A stretch of DNA of 64,000 nucleotides, taken from Bradyrhizobiaceae bacterium (GTDB lineage Bacteria > Pseudomonadota > Alphaproteobacteria > Rhizobiales > Xanthobacteraceae). The stretch spans positions 424,146 through 488,145 of the forward strand of contig RXJJ01000003.1 of the NCBI GenBank assembly GCA_003963145.1, read 5' to 3'. Under the pieces are notes generated by a model, which saw only the letters and a list, made by a program, of their open reading frames with translations, searched no databases and was not told the DNA's origin. Each line of letters opens with the position of its first letter. Positions within the stretch are counted from its first letter, which is position 1. The translations under genes were made by a program, and so were the position numbers. Below are positions 30,783 to 40,777 of this stretch, piece after piece.

Positions 30783-31817
30783 ATGCGCGGGGACGGACAC
30801 CTCGATCTGAAGCCGGGATTCAACGTGAAGCCACACGGCCTGAAGCCGTTGAGCGCTATAAGCGCGTCGAATCCCAAGATGCTGATGCAGCAGTTTCTGA
30901 CGCCCCAAATCGCCAAGACGGCTGCGACTGCAAAGACCGCCGCAAGCGCCGCGGCGACCTGGCTGGTCCCCGGTCTGCGACCACTCCCCCTGTCGTCCGT
31001 TTTTCCGCAGTCCGCGACACTCGGCCGCATCGGCCCACTCGAAGTGCGGCTCGCCGAAAAAAAGGGTGACATCAAGCGCGCCCAAAAGCTTCGCTACAAG
31101 GTGTTCTACAAGGACGGCTCCGCGGTCGCCGACGCCGCGACGATGATGACCCGCCGGGACAAGGACACATTCGACAAATTCTGCGATCATTTGCTCGTCG
31201 TCGATCATGCCGGCAAACCCTCCCTGAGCGGCAAGCCGCCTGTGGTCGGGACCTACCGGCTGCTCCGGCAGGATATCGCGGAAGCACATGGTGGCTTCTA
31301 TACCGAAGATGAGTTCGACGTGTCCGGTCTGATGGAACGTCATCCCGATCTGCGTTTCCTTGAACTCGGCCGTTCATGCGTTCTGCCGCCCTATCGCACC
31401 AAACGTACGGTCGAATTGCTCTGGCATGGCGTATGGACCTACGTGCGGCGTCATCGCATGGACGTGATGATCGGCTGCGCAAGTTTCGAGGGCACCGATC
31501 CGAACCGGCTCGCTCTGCCGCTGTCGTTCCTGCATCACTTCTCGCGCGCGCCGGAAGACTGGCGCGCCCGGGCGAACGATTCGCGCTATGTCGAAATGAA
31601 CCGGATGGCGAAGGACAAGATCGACACCAGGGCGGCGCTTCGCGAACTGCCGCCCCTGATCAAGGGCTATCTGCGGGTCGGCGCTTTTATCGGCGACGGT
31701 GCGGTGATCGACCACCAGTTCGGCACCACAGATGTTCTGGTGGTGATGCCGGTCTCCGCGATTTCATCGCGCTATATCGGCCATTTCGGCGCCGATGCGG
31801 ACCGTCACGCCGCATGA
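30783..31817 (+). CDS. OlsB-like GNAT N-acyltransferase
   Basis: A GNAT-fold acyltransferase related to OlsB, which makes lyso-ornithine lipid from ornithine and 3-hydroxyacyl-ACP. Matching features are the AQKLRYKVFY opening, VVGTYRLLRQD, the RFLELGRSCVLPPYR strand, and LIKGYLRVGAFIGDGAVIDHQFGTTDVL near the end. The length from the ATG at 30783 is 344 residues. The first 70 or so are an Ala/Lys-rich extension not needed for the fold. No olsA-like gene is nearby, so the true acceptor is uncertain. It is convergent with coaA. Confidence 0.75.
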   Translation: MRGDGHLDLKPGFNVKPHGLKPLSAISASNPKMLMQQFLTPQIAKTAATAKTAASAAATWLVPGLRPLPLSSVFPQSATLGRIGPLEVRLAEKKGDIKRAQKLRYKVFYKDGSAVADAATMMTRRDKDTFDKFCDHLLVVDHAGKPSLSGKPPVVGTYRLLRQDIAEAHGGFYTEDEFDVSGLMERHPDLRFLELGRSCVLPPYRTKRTVELLWHGVWTYVRRHRMDVMIGCASFEGTDPNRLALPLSFLHHFSRAPEDWRARANDSRYVEMNRMAKDKIDTRAALRELPPLIKGYLRVGAFIGDGAVIDHQFGTTDVLVVMPVSAISSRYIGHFGADADRHAA

Positions 31818-31832
31818 ACGGATACGCCGCGC

Positions 31833-32789
31833 TTAAAGCCGCCGCAGCGAAACCGTTTCCACAATATGTTCGCCGCCCTTTTTGAGAATCAGCGTTGCGC
31901 GCGGTCGTGTCGGTAAAACATTTTCACGCAGGTTTACGAGGTTTGTCGTATTCCAGATCGACAGCGCTTTGGCGGTGGCCTCAGCGTCCGACAATTTGGC
32001 ATAGCGGTTGAAGTAGGATCGCGGATCGTTAAACGCCGTGTCGCGCAGCGTCAGAAACCGCTCGACGTACCAATCCTGCAAAACCTTCTCGTCGGCGTCG
32101 ATGTAGACCGAGAAGTCGAAGAAATCCGACACGAACGGGATAGCCTTGCCGTCGCTCGGCAGGCGGCTGGTCTGCAGCACGTTCAGTCCCTCGACAATAA
32201 GGATGTCCGGCTGATCGATCTCGATGGTTTTGTTTGGAATGATGTCATAGGTCAGATGCGAATAAACCGGCGCCTGCACGCTGCGCCGCCCGGCCTTGAC
32301 GTCACTCAGGAAACTTAACAGCGCGCGCAGATCGTAGCTTTCGGGAAAGCCTTTTTTCTGCATCAGTCCTTCGCGCTCGAGAGTAGCGTTGGGGTAAAGA
32401 AAGCCGTCGGTCGTTACGAGATCGACTTTCGGCTTCGGCGACCATCTGGCGAGCAGGGCCTGAAGCACGCGCGCGGTCGTCGATTTTCCGACCGCAACCG
32501 ATCCTGCGACGCCGATGATGAAAGGCATCTTGCGGTCGCGAATTCCGAGAAAGCGCCGCTGGGATATGAACAATCGTTGCGCCGCGGCGACATAATCGGA
32601 CAGCAGGCGCGACAGCGGCAGATAAATCTCCTCGACCTCCTTCATATCCAGGCGGTCGTGCATCGAACGCATGCGCGCGACTTCGTCCGCGGTCAGCGTC
32701 ATGGGCGTGTCGTCGCGCAGTTTCGCCCAGTCGGCGCGCGAGAATGTCCGGTAGGGATCGTAAAGCTGTTGTTCGGCTCTTACGTCCAT
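31833..32789 (-). CDS. coaA: Type I pantothenate kinase
   Basis: Phosphorylates pantothenate, the first step of coenzyme A synthesis. The P-loop [18 protein letters not shown] is near residues 97-115. [13 protein letters not shown], the KKGFPESYD segment and [12 protein letters not shown] are characteristic of the type I (CoaA) enzyme. The length of 318 residues is normal. It is the last gene of the leftward his cluster, 14 bp after hisE, and is probably co-transcribed with it. Confidence 0.97.
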   Translation of the reverse strand: MDVRAEQQLYDPYRTFSRADWAKLRDDTPMTLTADEVARMRSMHDRLDMKEVEEIYLPLSRLLSDYVAAAQRLFISQRRFLGIRDRKMPFIIGVAGSVAVGKSTTARVLQALLARWSPKPKVDLVTTDGFLYPNATLEREGLMQKKGFPESYDLRALLSFLSDVKAGRRSVQAPVYSHLTYDIIPNKTIEIDQPDILIVEGLNVLQTSRLPSDGKAIPFVSDFFDFSVYIDADEKVLQDWYVERFLTLRDTAFNDPRSYFNRYAKLSDAEATAKALSIWNTTNLVNLRENVLPTRPRATLILKKGGEHIVETVSLRRL

Positions 32790-32803
32790 GAGCCAGCCTT
32801 TCC

Positions 32804-33127
32804 TCAGCTGCGCTTGCGCGCGGCTTTTTCTTCAAGCCCCGACATCTGCGTGCGCTGTGCGAGCGCCGCCTCGACATCGGCAAGCGTGACGCCGCGCGCC
32901 TTCAGCAAAACCAGCAGATGAAACAACAGATCAGCGCTTTCGGCGATCAGATGTTCGCGATCATCCTCGACTGCGGCGATGACCGTCTCGACCGCTTCTT
33001 CGCCCAGTTTCTTGGCGCAATACTCCGCGCCCCTGTCGAGCAGCTTGCGGGTATAGGACGTCTCGGCGCTCGCGGCGGCGCGGGCGTCGATAATGGCGGC
33101 CAGGTCCTGGAGTGTGAAACGGCTCAT
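32804..33127 (-). CDS. hisE: Phosphoribosyl-ATP pyrophosphatase
   Basis: Catalyses the second step of histidine synthesis, hydrolysing PR-ATP to PR-AMP. The family signature [19 protein letters not shown] and [13 protein letters not shown] hold the metal-binding acidic residues. It is a stand-alone HisE of 107 residues, not fused to HisI. It lies 68 bp after hisF in the same direction. hisI is not in the window. Confidence 0.96.
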   Translation of the reverse strand: MSRFTLQDLAAIIDARAAASAETSYTRKLLDRGAEYCAKKLGEEAVETVIAAVEDDREHLIAESADLLFHLLVLLKARGVTLADVEAALAQRTQMSGLEEKAARKRS

Positions 33128-33195
33128 CGCAGGCTTTCTATCACCGGAACGGCGGCGGCGTTACAAAAACGTCACGAATAAGGTCATGGATAAGA

Positions 33196-33972
33196 TCATG
33201 GATCGAGCCGCATCGGCAGACCGGCCCGGACCATGTGTTCCTTGGCTTCGCGGACCGAAAACTCGCCGAAATGGAATATCGAGGCGGCCAGGACCGCCGT
33301 GGCGTGACCGTCGCGGATACCCTCGACCATGTGATCGAGATTGCCGACACCACCGGACGCAATCACAGGAACGTTGACGCTGTCGGCAATCGCGCGGGTC
33401 AGTGGAATATCGAAACCCTGTCTTGTGCCGTCGCGATCCATCGAGGTCAGGAGAATTTCTCCTGCGCCAAGAGCAACCACTTCCTGCGCGTATTCAAGCG
33501 CGTCGATACCCGTCTCCTTGCGGCCGCCGTGGGTGAAGATTTCCCAGCGCTCCGAGCCGCCCGTGCGTTTCACGCGCTTGGCATCGATCGCAACGACGAC
33601 ACACTGGTCGCCGAATTTCTCGGCGGCTTCCTTGACGAACTCGCGCCGATTCACCGCCGCCGAATTGATCGAAACCTTGTCGGCGCCGTAGCTGAGCAGG
33701 GTGCGAATGTCATCCACGGTCCGCACGCCGCCGCCGACAGTGAGCGGCATGAAACAGGCTTCCGCCGTTCGCCGCACGACATCAAGAATAGTGCCGCGAT
33801 TTTCATGCGTCGCCGTAATATCGAGGAAACAGAGCTCGTCCGCGCCAGCGGCATCATAGGCGACAGCGGCCTCCACCGGATCGCCGGCGTCGCGCAGGTC
33901 GACGAAATTGACGCCCTTGACGACGCGGCCATCCTTCACGTCCAGACAGGGAATGACGCGGACCTTGAACAT
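33196..33972 (-). CDS. hisF: Imidazole glycerol phosphate synthase, cyclase subunit
   Basis: Beta-barrel subunit that uses ammonia from HisH to form imidazole glycerol phosphate and AICAR. The N-terminus [20 protein letters not shown] with the catalytic Asp, [14 protein letters not shown], and the second catalytic Asp in [15 protein letters not shown] are all present. The length is 258 residues. Its ATG shares one base with the hisA stop (TGATG), indicating translational coupling. Confidence 0.98.
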   Translation of the reverse strand: MFKVRVIPCLDVKDGRVVKGVNFVDLRDAGDPVEAAVAYDAAGADELCFLDITATHENRGTILDVVRRTAEACFMPLTVGGGVRTVDDIRTLLSYGADKVSINSAAVNRREFVKEAAEKFGDQCVVVAIDAKRVKRTGGSERWEIFTHGGRKETGIDALEYAQEVVALGAGEILLTSMDRDGTRQGFDIPLTRAIADSVNVPVIASGGVGNLDHMVEGIRDGHATAVLAASIFHFGEFSVREAKEHMVRAGLPMRLDP

Positions 33973-34721
33973 CAGGCTGCCGATCGCGCATTTTTGATGA
34001 GGGCGAGCGCTTCAGCCGGGTCGATGCGTCCATCATAAAGCGCACGGCCGGAGATGGCGCCCTCCAGCCTCTTCGCGGCAGGCGCAAGCAGGGCTTTCAC
34101 ATCTCCGATCGAGGCAAGACCACCGGACGCGATCACCGGAATCGAAATGTTTTCGGCAAGCGCAATGGTCGCCTCCAGATTGAGGCCCTTGAGCAGACCG
34201 TCGCGCGCGATGTCTGTGAAGATGATCGCGGCAACACCGGCGTCCTCGAATCGGCGGGCGATATCGAGCGCCGTCACGGTGGACGTTTCGGCCCAGCCTT
34301 CGACCGCGACCTTGCCGTCGCGCGCATCGAGACCGACCGCGACGCGCCCCGGATATTTTTTTGCGGCCTCCTTCACAAAGGCCGGATCGCGCACCGCCGC
34401 CGTACCGATGATGACGCGACGGATACCCTTGCCCAGCCACGCCTCGAGCGTCGCCATATCGCGAATACCGCCGCCGAGCTGCACCGGCATTTTGACGGCC
34501 TTCAGCATGGCCTCGACGGCCTGCGCATTCATCGGCTTGCCGGCGAACGCGCCATCGAGATCGACGACGTGCAGATATTCAAAGCCCTGCCGCTCGAAAG
34601 CGGCAGCCTGGGCGGCGGGATCGAGATTGAACACGGTCGCGCGCGCCATGTCGCCCTGCTCGAGGCGCACGCACTGGCCGTTTTTCAGGTCGATGGCGGG
34701 AAAAAGGATCACGGTTTCCAC
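33972..34721 (-). CDS. hisA: ProFAR isomerase
   Basis: 1-(5-phosphoribosyl)-5-[(5-phosphoribosylamino)methylideneamino]imidazole-4-carboxamide isomerase, the histidine-pathway Amadori rearrangement. The N-terminus [20 protein letters not shown] has the catalytic Asp. [17 protein letters not shown] and [15 protein letters not shown] follow. The length is 249 residues. The 5' end overlaps hisH by 13 bases and the 3' end overlaps hisF by 1 base. Confidence 0.97.
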   Translation of the reverse strand: METVILFPAIDLKNGQCVRLEQGDMARATVFNLDPAAQAAAFERQGFEYLHVVDLDGAFAGKPMNAQAVEAMLKAVKMPVQLGGGIRDMATLEAWLGKGIRRVIIGTAAVRDPAFVKEAAKKYPGRVAVGLDARDGKVAVEGWAETSTVTALDIARRFEDAGVAAIIFTDIARDGLLKGLNLEATIALAENISIPVIASGGLASIGDVKALLAPAAKRLEGAISGRALYDGRIDPAEALALIKNARSAA

Positions 34722-35359
34722 TTTAGAAAATTCGAGATCAGAGCCAACCCAAAGCGTTGGCTCTTTTCAGGATGAAATTGCGTGCCGATCATGGTGTCTT
34801 TCGCAACGATCGCGGTGACGGGACCGCCATAATCCGCGCGGGCCACGACATCGTTTTCGTTCGCAGCCTTCAGATGATAGGAGTGAACGAAATAAGCATG
34901 CCGACCCTTGTCGCCCAGAGGCAGGCGGTCAAGCACGGGATGCTCGCGTACAAGGTCGAGCGTGTTCCAGCCCATATGCGGGATTTTCAGATTTTCGTCG
35001 CGCGGTGCAATCCTTTCGACTTCGCCCGCGATCCAGTCAAGGCCCGGCGTGGTGACGTATTCCTTGCCCTGGGTCGCCATCAGCTGCATGCCAACGCAAA
35101 TTCCGAAAAACGGCCGCGCCTTGTCGCGCACCGCTTCGGTTATGGCCTCAACCATGCCGTCGAGCGCCTCAAGACCCTTGCGGCAATCCGCGAATGCCCC
35201 AACCCCTGGCAGCACCACGCGATCGGCACGAAATACGGTTTCCGGATCGCGGGTCACGATAATTTTGTCGGGATTTTCCATACCGCGCGCCGCGCGTTCG
35301 AAGGCTTTCGCCGCCGAATGCAGATTGCCCGAGCCATAATCGATGATCGCAACACTCAA
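34709..35359 (-). CDS. hisH: Imidazole glycerol phosphate synthase, glutaminase subunit
   Basis: Class I glutamine amidotransferase that supplies ammonia to HisF. The Cys-His-Glu triad is visible: [12 protein letters not shown] (Cys near residue 88) and [10 protein letters not shown] (His and Glu near 195). The length is 216 residues. The start codon is an unusual TTG at 35359, overlapping the TGA of the upstream DUF2628 gene (TTGA). Translation therefore probably depends on re-initiation from that gene. Confidence 0.96.
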   Translation of the reverse strand: MSVAIIDYGSGNLHSAAKAFERAARGMENPDKIIVTRDPETVFRADRVVLPGVGAFADCRKGLEALDGMVEAITEAVRDKARPFFGICVGMQLMATQGKEYVTTPGLDWIAGEVERIAPRDENLKIPHMGWNTLDLVREHPVLDRLPLGDKGRHAYFVHSYHLKAANENDVVARADYGGPVTAIVAKDTMIGTQFHPEKSQRFGLALISNFLKWKP

Positions 35360-35847
35360 CGCGGCACTCCCGGAGAGGGAAAAAATCCCGTCGCGTCCTC
35401 CGTAATCGACGAGCGCGGCAGCGGGTGCAGCGACGACGCGCTTCCGCGTGACAAAGGAACACCGGAATTGCTGAAGCTCTCGAAAAACCGCTGCTCCGCC
35501 TCGCGTTCATTGCGGGCGACAACGACACCAAGTTCGCGCCATTTCCGGCGCCGCAAGGTCCAGCGCCAGAGCGAGCCGGCCTCAAGTCCAAGTAACGCTG
35601 CAATCAGCAGAAAAACCACGAATTCCGCACCGCTGCTAACAGCAAGCAGCGTCAAAACGATTTGCGTGAGCACGACCAGCACGACGTAGCCCAAAGTGGC
35701 CAGCCACAGCCTGTGCCAGACGAGCCAGATCAAGCCGGCGACGAATGCCCAGAAATAGAAGCCGTCGCGAATGAACACGATCCGGTCCGGCGTGGTGCGG
35801 ACATCGACGCCGAAGCTCGCGGGCGCGTGCACTGTATAGACCGCCAT
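35356..35847 (-). CDS. DUF2628 membrane protein inside the his operon
   Basis: A 163-residue protein with three hydrophobic segments at about residues 32-48, 50-72 and 74-92 ([19 protein letters not shown] and following). The N-terminus [11 protein letters not shown] and the [12 protein letters not shown] segment resemble DUF2628, a family of unknown function. A polar C-terminal tail follows. It is translationally coupled to hisH by a 4-base overlap and lies 51 bp after hisB. Its place in the his operon is conserved in related alphaproteobacteria as far as I recall, but no role in histidine synthesis is known. Confidence 0.72.
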   Translation of the reverse strand: MAVYTVHAPASFGVDVRTTPDRIVFIRDGFYFWAFVAGLIWLVWHRLWLATLGYVVLVVLTQIVLTLLAVSSGAEFVVFLLIAALLGLEAGSLWRWTLRRRKWRELGVVVARNEREAEQRFFESFSNSGVPLSRGSASSLHPLPRSSITEDATGFFPSPGVPR

Positions 35848-35898
35848 GTCTGTCCTCCGAAACCTGCGCCTTACATATAGATACGCAAAGGCAAGCCA

Positions 35899-36492
35899 CT
35901 AGCCGCCGAGCTGGCCTTTGGTCGAGGGCACTTCGCCGGCGGCGCGCGGATCGATCGCGGTTGCGGTCCGCAGCGCCCGCGCCAGCCCCTTGAAGCAGGA
36001 TTCGGCGATGTGGTGGCTGTTCTCGCCATATAGCGTTTCGACATGCAGGGTGATGCCGGCATTCATCGAGAAGGCATGAAACCACTCGCGCACGAGTTCG
36101 GTATCGAACGCGCCAACCTTGTCGCGCGGAAAGGCCACCTTGAAGACCATCACGGGGCGGCCGGAAATATCGATCACGACGCGCGACAACGTCTCGTCCA
36201 TCGGCATGTGGACGCTGGCATAACGATTGATCCCCGCCATGGTGCCGAGCGCCTGCTTGACCGCCTGCCCCAGCGCGATCCCGACATCTTCGGTGGTGTG
36301 GTGATGATCGACATGCAGATCGCCGTCGGCCTTGACCGTAATGTCGATGCGCGAATGCCGCGCCAGAAGATCGAGCATGTGATCGAAAAAGCCGATTCCG
36401 GTCGCGACCTCGGCCTTGCCGGTGCCGTCCAGATTGACCGACACTTCGATGTCGGTTTCCTTGGTTTTGCGTTTGATCGTCGCGGTGCGCAT
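35899..36492 (-). CDS. hisB: Imidazoleglycerol-phosphate dehydratase
   Basis: Manganese enzyme that dehydrates imidazole glycerol phosphate. The N-terminus [17 protein letters not shown], the signature [13 protein letters not shown], the [18 protein letters not shown] motif and the second [13 protein letters not shown] motif all carry metal-binding histidines. The ATG at 36492 gives 197 residues, the normal length for the monofunctional enzyme. A longer frame to 36693 would overlap the divergent hslV start. It leads the operon hisB-DUF2628-hisH-hisA-hisF-hisE-coaA. Confidence 0.97.
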   Translation of the reverse strand: MRTATIKRKTKETDIEVSVNLDGTGKAEVATGIGFFDHMLDLLARHSRIDITVKADGDLHVDHHHTTEDVGIALGQAVKQALGTMAGINRYASVHMPMDETLSRVVIDISGRPVMVFKVAFPRDKVGAFDTELVREWFHAFSMNAGITLHVETLYGENSHHIAESCFKGLARALRTATAIDPRAAGEVPSTKGQLGG

Positions 36493-36683
36493 GAAAATCG
36501 GGTCCAAATCCTGAATTCGGTCGCCTTTTAACAGGCGGATGACGCCTTCGCTACCGCGCGGGAGCGCGGTTTTGGCCCTTCCTCCAACTATGGTGAGCGA
36601 TTCCAGCACAAAAGCCGCGCGGGGACCGGGTTTGCATCCGCCGCTGCGGATCCTTAAATCAGCCCGCACTGGAAGGAATTTGC

Positions 36684-37235
36684 ATGCAGGCACAGCAACC
36701 CGAAGTTTGGCACGGCACGACGATTCTCACGGTCCGCAAGGGCGGCAGAGTGGTGATCGGCGGCGACGGGCAGGTTTCGATCGGCCAGACCGTTATCAAG
36801 TCCAACGCCAAAAAGGTCCGGAAACTCGGCAAGGGTGATGTCATCGGCGGTTTCGCCGGCGCGACAGCCGACGCCTTCACTTTGTTCGAGCGGCTGGAAG
36901 GCAAGCTCGAACAATATCCCGGACAATTGACGCGCGCCTGCGTCGAACTGGCGAAGGACTGGCGTACCGACCGCTATCTGCGGCGGCTGGAGGCAATGAT
37001 GATCGTCGCCGACAGAGAAGTTTCACTGGTCCTCACCGGCACCGGCGACGTGCTCGAGCCCGAGCAGGGCGTGATGGCGATCGGCTCGGGCGGCAATTAC
37101 GCGCTCTCTGCAGCGCGGGCGCTTGTCGATTCCGACAAGGACGCCGAAACCATCGTGCGCCGTGCGCTCGACATCGCCGCCGATATCTGCGTCTACACCA
37201 ACCGCAACGTGACGATCGAATCGCTCTCGATCTGA
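36684..37235 (+). CDS. hslV: ATP-dependent protease HslVU, proteolytic subunit
   Basis: Threonine protease that forms a two-ring core with HslU. The N-terminus is [20 protein letters not shown]. Processing would expose the catalytic Thr in GTTILTV after an 11- or 12-residue propeptide. [29 protein letters not shown] follows. The length is 183 residues. GGAAGGA is six bases upstream of the ATG. It is divergent from hisB with a 191-bp gap in which I saw no clear heat-shock promoter. hslU follows 21 bp later. Confidence 0.97.
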   Translation: MQAQQPEVWHGTTILTVRKGGRVVIGGDGQVSIGQTVIKSNAKKVRKLGKGDVIGGFAGATADAFTLFERLEGKLEQYPGQLTRACVELAKDWRTDRYLRRLEAMMIVADREVSLVLTGTGDVLEPEQGVMAIGSGGNYALSAARALVDSDKDAETIVRRALDIAADICVYTNRNVTIESLSI

Positions 37236-37256
37236 TCGCATCTCAAAGCCGAGAAT

Positions 37257-38558
37257 ATGACCGACTTTTCTCCCCGCGAAATCGTTTCCGAACTCGACCG
37301 CTTCATCGTCGGCCAGGCCGACGCCAAGCGCGCCGTTGCCATCGCCCTGCGCAACCGCTGGCGACGACTGCAGCTCACCGGCCATCTGCGCGAGGAGGTT
37401 CTACCAAAGAATATCCTGATGATCGGGCCGACCGGCGTCGGCAAGACGGAAATCGCGCGGCGGCTCGCGCGGCTCGCGGGCGCCCCCTTCATCAAGGTCG
37501 AAGCGACGAAATTCACCGAAGTCGGCTATGTTGGCCGCGACGTCGAGCAAATCGTCAGAGACCTGCTGGAAGTCGGCATCGCCCAGACCCGCGAGCGAAA
37601 ACGCAAAGACGTTCAGGCCCGCGCCCAGCTCGCCGCAGAAGAGCGCGTGCTGAGCGCGCTGGTCGGCGCGAACGCCAGCTCGGGCACGCGCGAATCCTTC
37701 CGCAAGAAATTGCGCGAGGGTGAACTCAACGACAAGGAAATCGAAATCGAGACGCAGGCTGCGGGCGGCACGCCGATGTTCGAAATTCCCGGTATGCCCG
37801 GTGCGCAGATGGGAGCAATCTCGATTGGAGATATTTTCGGCAAGATGGCCGGACGCACCAAGACCCGCCGCCTGACGGTTGCGGATTCGCACGAAATCCT
37901 GGTCAACGAGGAATCCGACAAGCTGCTCGATGACGAACAGCTGACCCAGGAAGCGATTCACGCCGTCGAAAACAACGGCATCGTGTTTCTGGACGAGATC
38001 GACAAGATCTGCGTGCGCGACGGCGCGCGCGTTGGCGATGTGTCCCGCGAGGGCGTGCAGCGCGATCTGCTGCCGCTAATCGAGGGCACCACCGTGTCCA
38101 CCAAGCACGGGGCGGTGAAAACCGACCACATACTGTTTATCGCCTCCGGTGCGTTCCACATCGCCAAGCCATCCGATCTGTTGCCGGAATTGCAGGGCCG
38201 ACTGCCGATCCGCGTCGAGCTGCAGGCACTGTCACGCGATGATTTTCGCCGCATCCTGACCGAGCCGGAAGCCTCCCTGATCAAGCAATATGTCGGCCTG
38301 ATGCAGACGGAAGGCGTGACGCTCAACATCACCGACGATGCGATCGATGCGCTGGCGGATGTTGCGGTGGCGGTCAACGCCAGCGTCGAGAATATCGGAG
38401 CACGGCGGCTGCAGACCGTGATGGAACGCGTGCTGGACGAAGCCTCGTTTCATGCGCCCGACATGACCGGCCAGACCATCACCATTGATGCTGCCTATGT
38501 GCAGAAGCATATCGGTGATCTGGCGAAAAATGCCGATCTGAGCCGCTTTATTCTCTGA
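37257..38558 (+). CDS. hslU: ATP-dependent protease ATPase subunit HslU
   Basis: AAA+ unfoldase (ClpY) that feeds substrates to HslV. The N-terminus [20 protein letters not shown] is typical. Walker A is [15 protein letters not shown] near residue 58, Walker B is [10 protein letters not shown] near residue 245, with the I domain between them. The conserved C-terminus ADLSRFIL inserts into HslV. The length is 433 residues. It is convergent with the Smr gene, with 5 bp between stops. Confidence 0.98.
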   Translation: MTDFSPREIVSELDRFIVGQADAKRAVAIALRNRWRRLQLTGHLREEVLPKNILMIGPTGVGKTEIARRLARLAGAPFIKVEATKFTEVGYVGRDVEQIVRDLLEVGIAQTRERKRKDVQARAQLAAEERVLSALVGANASSGTRESFRKKLREGELNDKEIEIETQAAGGTPMFEIPGMPGAQMGAISIGDIFGKMAGRTKTRRLTVADSHEILVNEESDKLLDDEQLTQEAIHAVENNGIVFLDEIDKICVRDGARVGDVSREGVQRDLLPLIEGTTVSTKHGAVKTDHILFIASGAFHIAKPSDLLPELQGRLPIRVELQALSRDDFRRILTEPEASLIKQYVGLMQTEGVTLNITDDAIDALADVAVAVNASVENIGARRLQTVMERVLDEASFHAPDMTGQTITIDAAYVQKHIGDLAKNADLSRFIL

Positions 38559-38563
38559 AAAGC

Positions 38564-39154
38564 TCAGCGCGCGCGCCGCACCCGCACATAAAGCGCGCCG
38601 GCCCCGCCATGACCGATATGCGCTTCCTCGAACCCGACAACGAGGCCGCGGAATTCAGGAAGCGCCAGCCACTCGGGCACCTGACGGCGCAGAACGCCGC
38701 GTTCGTGTCCCTGCCCTGACGCACCTTTGCCGGTGATGACAAGAACGAAAGTCATGCCATCGGCGCTGGCGCGGTGAAGAAACGCCAGCAGAGCGCGATG
38801 CGCGCGTGCCTGCGTCATGCCGTGCAGATCGAGCCGCCCGTCGATCTCCTTTCGCCCCTTTGAAAGCTGAGCACGCTCGCGCCGGCCGATCGGTGCGAGC
38901 GGTGGCGCAGAAGGTTTAGAGACGGGTTTCGTAATGGCTGGCGGCGCGGCCTTCGAAGGGACCGGTTCGAATTTCATGGAAGTCACCGGGGCCGTATCGT
39001 CAACCGCAATAGCCTCGGTCTTCGCTGCGCGAGTTTTCTTGCGCAGCGGCTTGATGCTTTTGGCGACACTGTCCCACAATGCGCGCTCCTCTTCGCTCAG
39101 CGCGCGCTTGCGTTCGACAAACAAAGGTGGTGTGGGAGGGGCGGCGCGTTTCAT
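38564..39154 (-). CDS. Smr/MutS2-type domain protein
   Basis: A 196-residue protein. The C-terminal half is an Smr domain with RLDLHGMTQARAHRALLAFL and VLVITGKGASGQGHERGVL, a small nuclease-like fold. The N-terminal 90 residues are charged and low-complexity. It lies 6 bp after mltA on the same strand. The grouping Tim44-like, mltA and Smr is common in Hyphomicrobiales. The nucleic-acid target is unknown. Confidence 0.88.
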   Translation of the reverse strand: MKRAAPPTPPLFVERKRALSEEERALWDSVAKSIKPLRKKTRAAKTEAIAVDDTAPVTSMKFEPVPSKAAPPAITKPVSKPSAPPLAPIGRRERAQLSKGRKEIDGRLDLHGMTQARAHRALLAFLHRASADGMTFVLVITGKGASGQGHERGVLRRQVPEWLALPEFRGLVVGFEEAHIGHGGAGALYVRVRRAR

Positions 39155-39160
39155 TGCGTT

Positions 39161-40777
39161 TCATTGCCGGTCACGGGAGCGGGTGTCGCGGCGATCGCTT
39201 GCCGGCTTCGAATCGCCCGCCGGCTTTGTAGATGCGGCCTCCTTCGGTGCATCGGCCGGCCGGGCTCCCGGCAGGGGCACGCCCGTTTTTGAGCTGCCTA
39301 CGGAATCCTTCACTGCAGAATCCTTTGGGGCGTCCTTCGCCGGGCCCTTTACATCATCAGGCTGCGCCTTCGGCTTTTGCGGAAACTCTTTTGCGATGCG
39401 CGCCGACGGCCGCTCGTCCGGCAGCGGAATGGTTTTGGCGCGGGCAGCGGGATCGAGGTCTTTCGGCAACAGCAACACGAAACGGGCGGCGTTCTTGATC
39501 CGCCCCGCAACCCGTCCCGCATCGGGGCCGGCGCCGAAATAAAGATCGGCGCGGGCCGGACCGACGATGGCGGAGCCCGTGTCCTGCGCTACCATCAGGC
39601 GGCGAAACGGTGTGCTTGACGTATCGGATTCGATCGGCAGCATCGCATCGATATAAAATGGCGTGCCATAAAGGTGCAGCGATTTGTCGACCGCGATGGA
39701 GCGGCCCGGTGTCAACGGCACGCCCTGCGCACCGACAGCTTCGTCTTTTTCCGACAGCGGCACTTCGCGGAAGAAAATGTAGGACTTGTTCTGGCGGCGC
39801 AACTCATCCGCCGCGCCCGGATTCTGCTCCATATATTCGCGGATGCGCTGCATCGACATTTGCTCTTTCGGAATGATGCCGCGCTCGATCAGAACCCGTC
39901 CGATCGGCGTATAAGGATAGCCGTTATGCGCGTCATAGTTGACGCGCACCTGCGATCCGTCCTCAAGCTTGATGCGGGCCGAGCCCTGGATCTGCATGAA
40001 CAGAAGATCGGTCTGGCTTTTCAGCCAGACGATTTCGAGTCCGCGGCCCGCAATCTTGCCGTCCTCGATTTCGGCGCGATCGTAGTAAGGCACCAGCTTG
40101 CGCCGACCGATCTTGCGAAACACCTGTCCCTTGTTAGGCAGGCTCGGCGAGTCCTGCGTGTACCCTCGCACGAAAAGATTCGACGGACGCCGATAGACCG
40201 GGACGTTGTAAACATCGCTTCGCGTGCGGGAGCCTTCGACCACCGGCTCGTAATAGCCGGTGACGAAACCGGCATCGTCGCCAAGCCGGGAGATTTGCAG
40301 CGGCACGAAGTTCTGCTCGAAAAAGACCCGCGCGGCATCGCCATTGGTAATCTGGGCACCGCGAGCTGCCTTGCACGGCTCTCTCAACGCATTTCCAAGA
40401 AATTTGTCGTCGGGCGGCGGTCCGCTTTGCGCGGCAACCGGCGCGCAGCTTACGCGGAAGGTTTTGAACGCCGCGAGCAGATCGTCATCGCTCCAGCCCG
40501 TAACGTCACTCCATGACAACGGCGCGTATTGACTGCCGGGAATTTCAAGCGGCCACAGAATACTTTCGGGCCGGGGCCGGACCTTGGCGATTTCGGATGT
40601 TTCGGCGTGGTGAGTGCCGCGCCGCACACGGGCCATGGCGGTCGCGATGCTCAGCGAGATCGTGACGGCCACGCAACAAAGTGCCGCCACGCGCAATCGC
40701 GCGCGGCTGATGCGCTGGACGTCAGTGACCGCTTTCGGTGCCAACCAGCTTCCAGTTCGGATCGCGTGAAGACACAT
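39161..40777 (-). CDS. mltA: Membrane-bound lytic murein transglycosylase A
   Basis: Exolytic peptidoglycan transglycosylase. The MltA barrel domain (about residues 90-330 with GYYEPVVEGSRTRSD and AGRGLEIVWLKSQTDLLFMQIQGSARI) is followed by the 3D domain with catalytic aspartates in VAQDTGSAIVGPARADLYFG. A hydrophobic export segment (RVAALCCVAVTISLS) lies near the N-terminus. The C-terminal 130 residues are Lys/Pro/Ala-rich and likely disordered. The start is uncertain: the ATG at 40777 is used, and a TTG at 40744 has a better-placed GGAAG. Both overlap the end of the Tim44-like gene. Confidence 0.92.
   Translation of the reverse strand: MCLHAIRTGSWLAPKAVTDVQRISRARLRVAALCCVAVTISLSIATAMARVRRGTHHAETSEIAKVRPRPESILWPLEIPGSQYAPLSWSDVTGWSDDDLLAAFKTFRVSCAPVAAQSGPPPDDKFLGNALREPCKAARGAQITNGDAARVFFEQNFVPLQISRLGDDAGFVTGYYEPVVEGSRTRSDVYNVPVYRRPSNLFVRGYTQDSPSLPNKGQVFRKIGRRKLVPYYDRAEIEDGKIAGRGLEIVWLKSQTDLLFMQIQGSARIKLEDGSQVRVNYDAHNGYPYTPIGRVLIERGIIPKEQMSMQRIREYMEQNPGAADELRRQNKSYIFFREVPLSEKDEAVGAQGVPLTPGRSIAVDKSLHLYGTPFYIDAMLPIESDTSSTPFRRLMVAQDTGSAIVGPARADLYFGAGPDAGRVAGRIKNAARFVLLLPKDLDPAARAKTIPLPDERPSARIAKEFPQKPKAQPDDVKGPAKDAPKDSAVKDSVGSSKTGVPLPGARPADAPKEAASTKPAGDSKPASDRRDTRSRDRQ

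Noticed and set aside
33179..33202. 12-bp near-perfect tandem duplication (TAAGGTCATGGA / TAAGATCATGGA) at the hisF 3' end
   Set aside because: It is a small local duplication around the stop codon with no sign of function.
36493..36683. Search for a heat-shock promoter in front of hslVU
   Set aside because: I found no CTTG with a correctly spaced CYTATNTNNG; control of hslVU cannot be read here.
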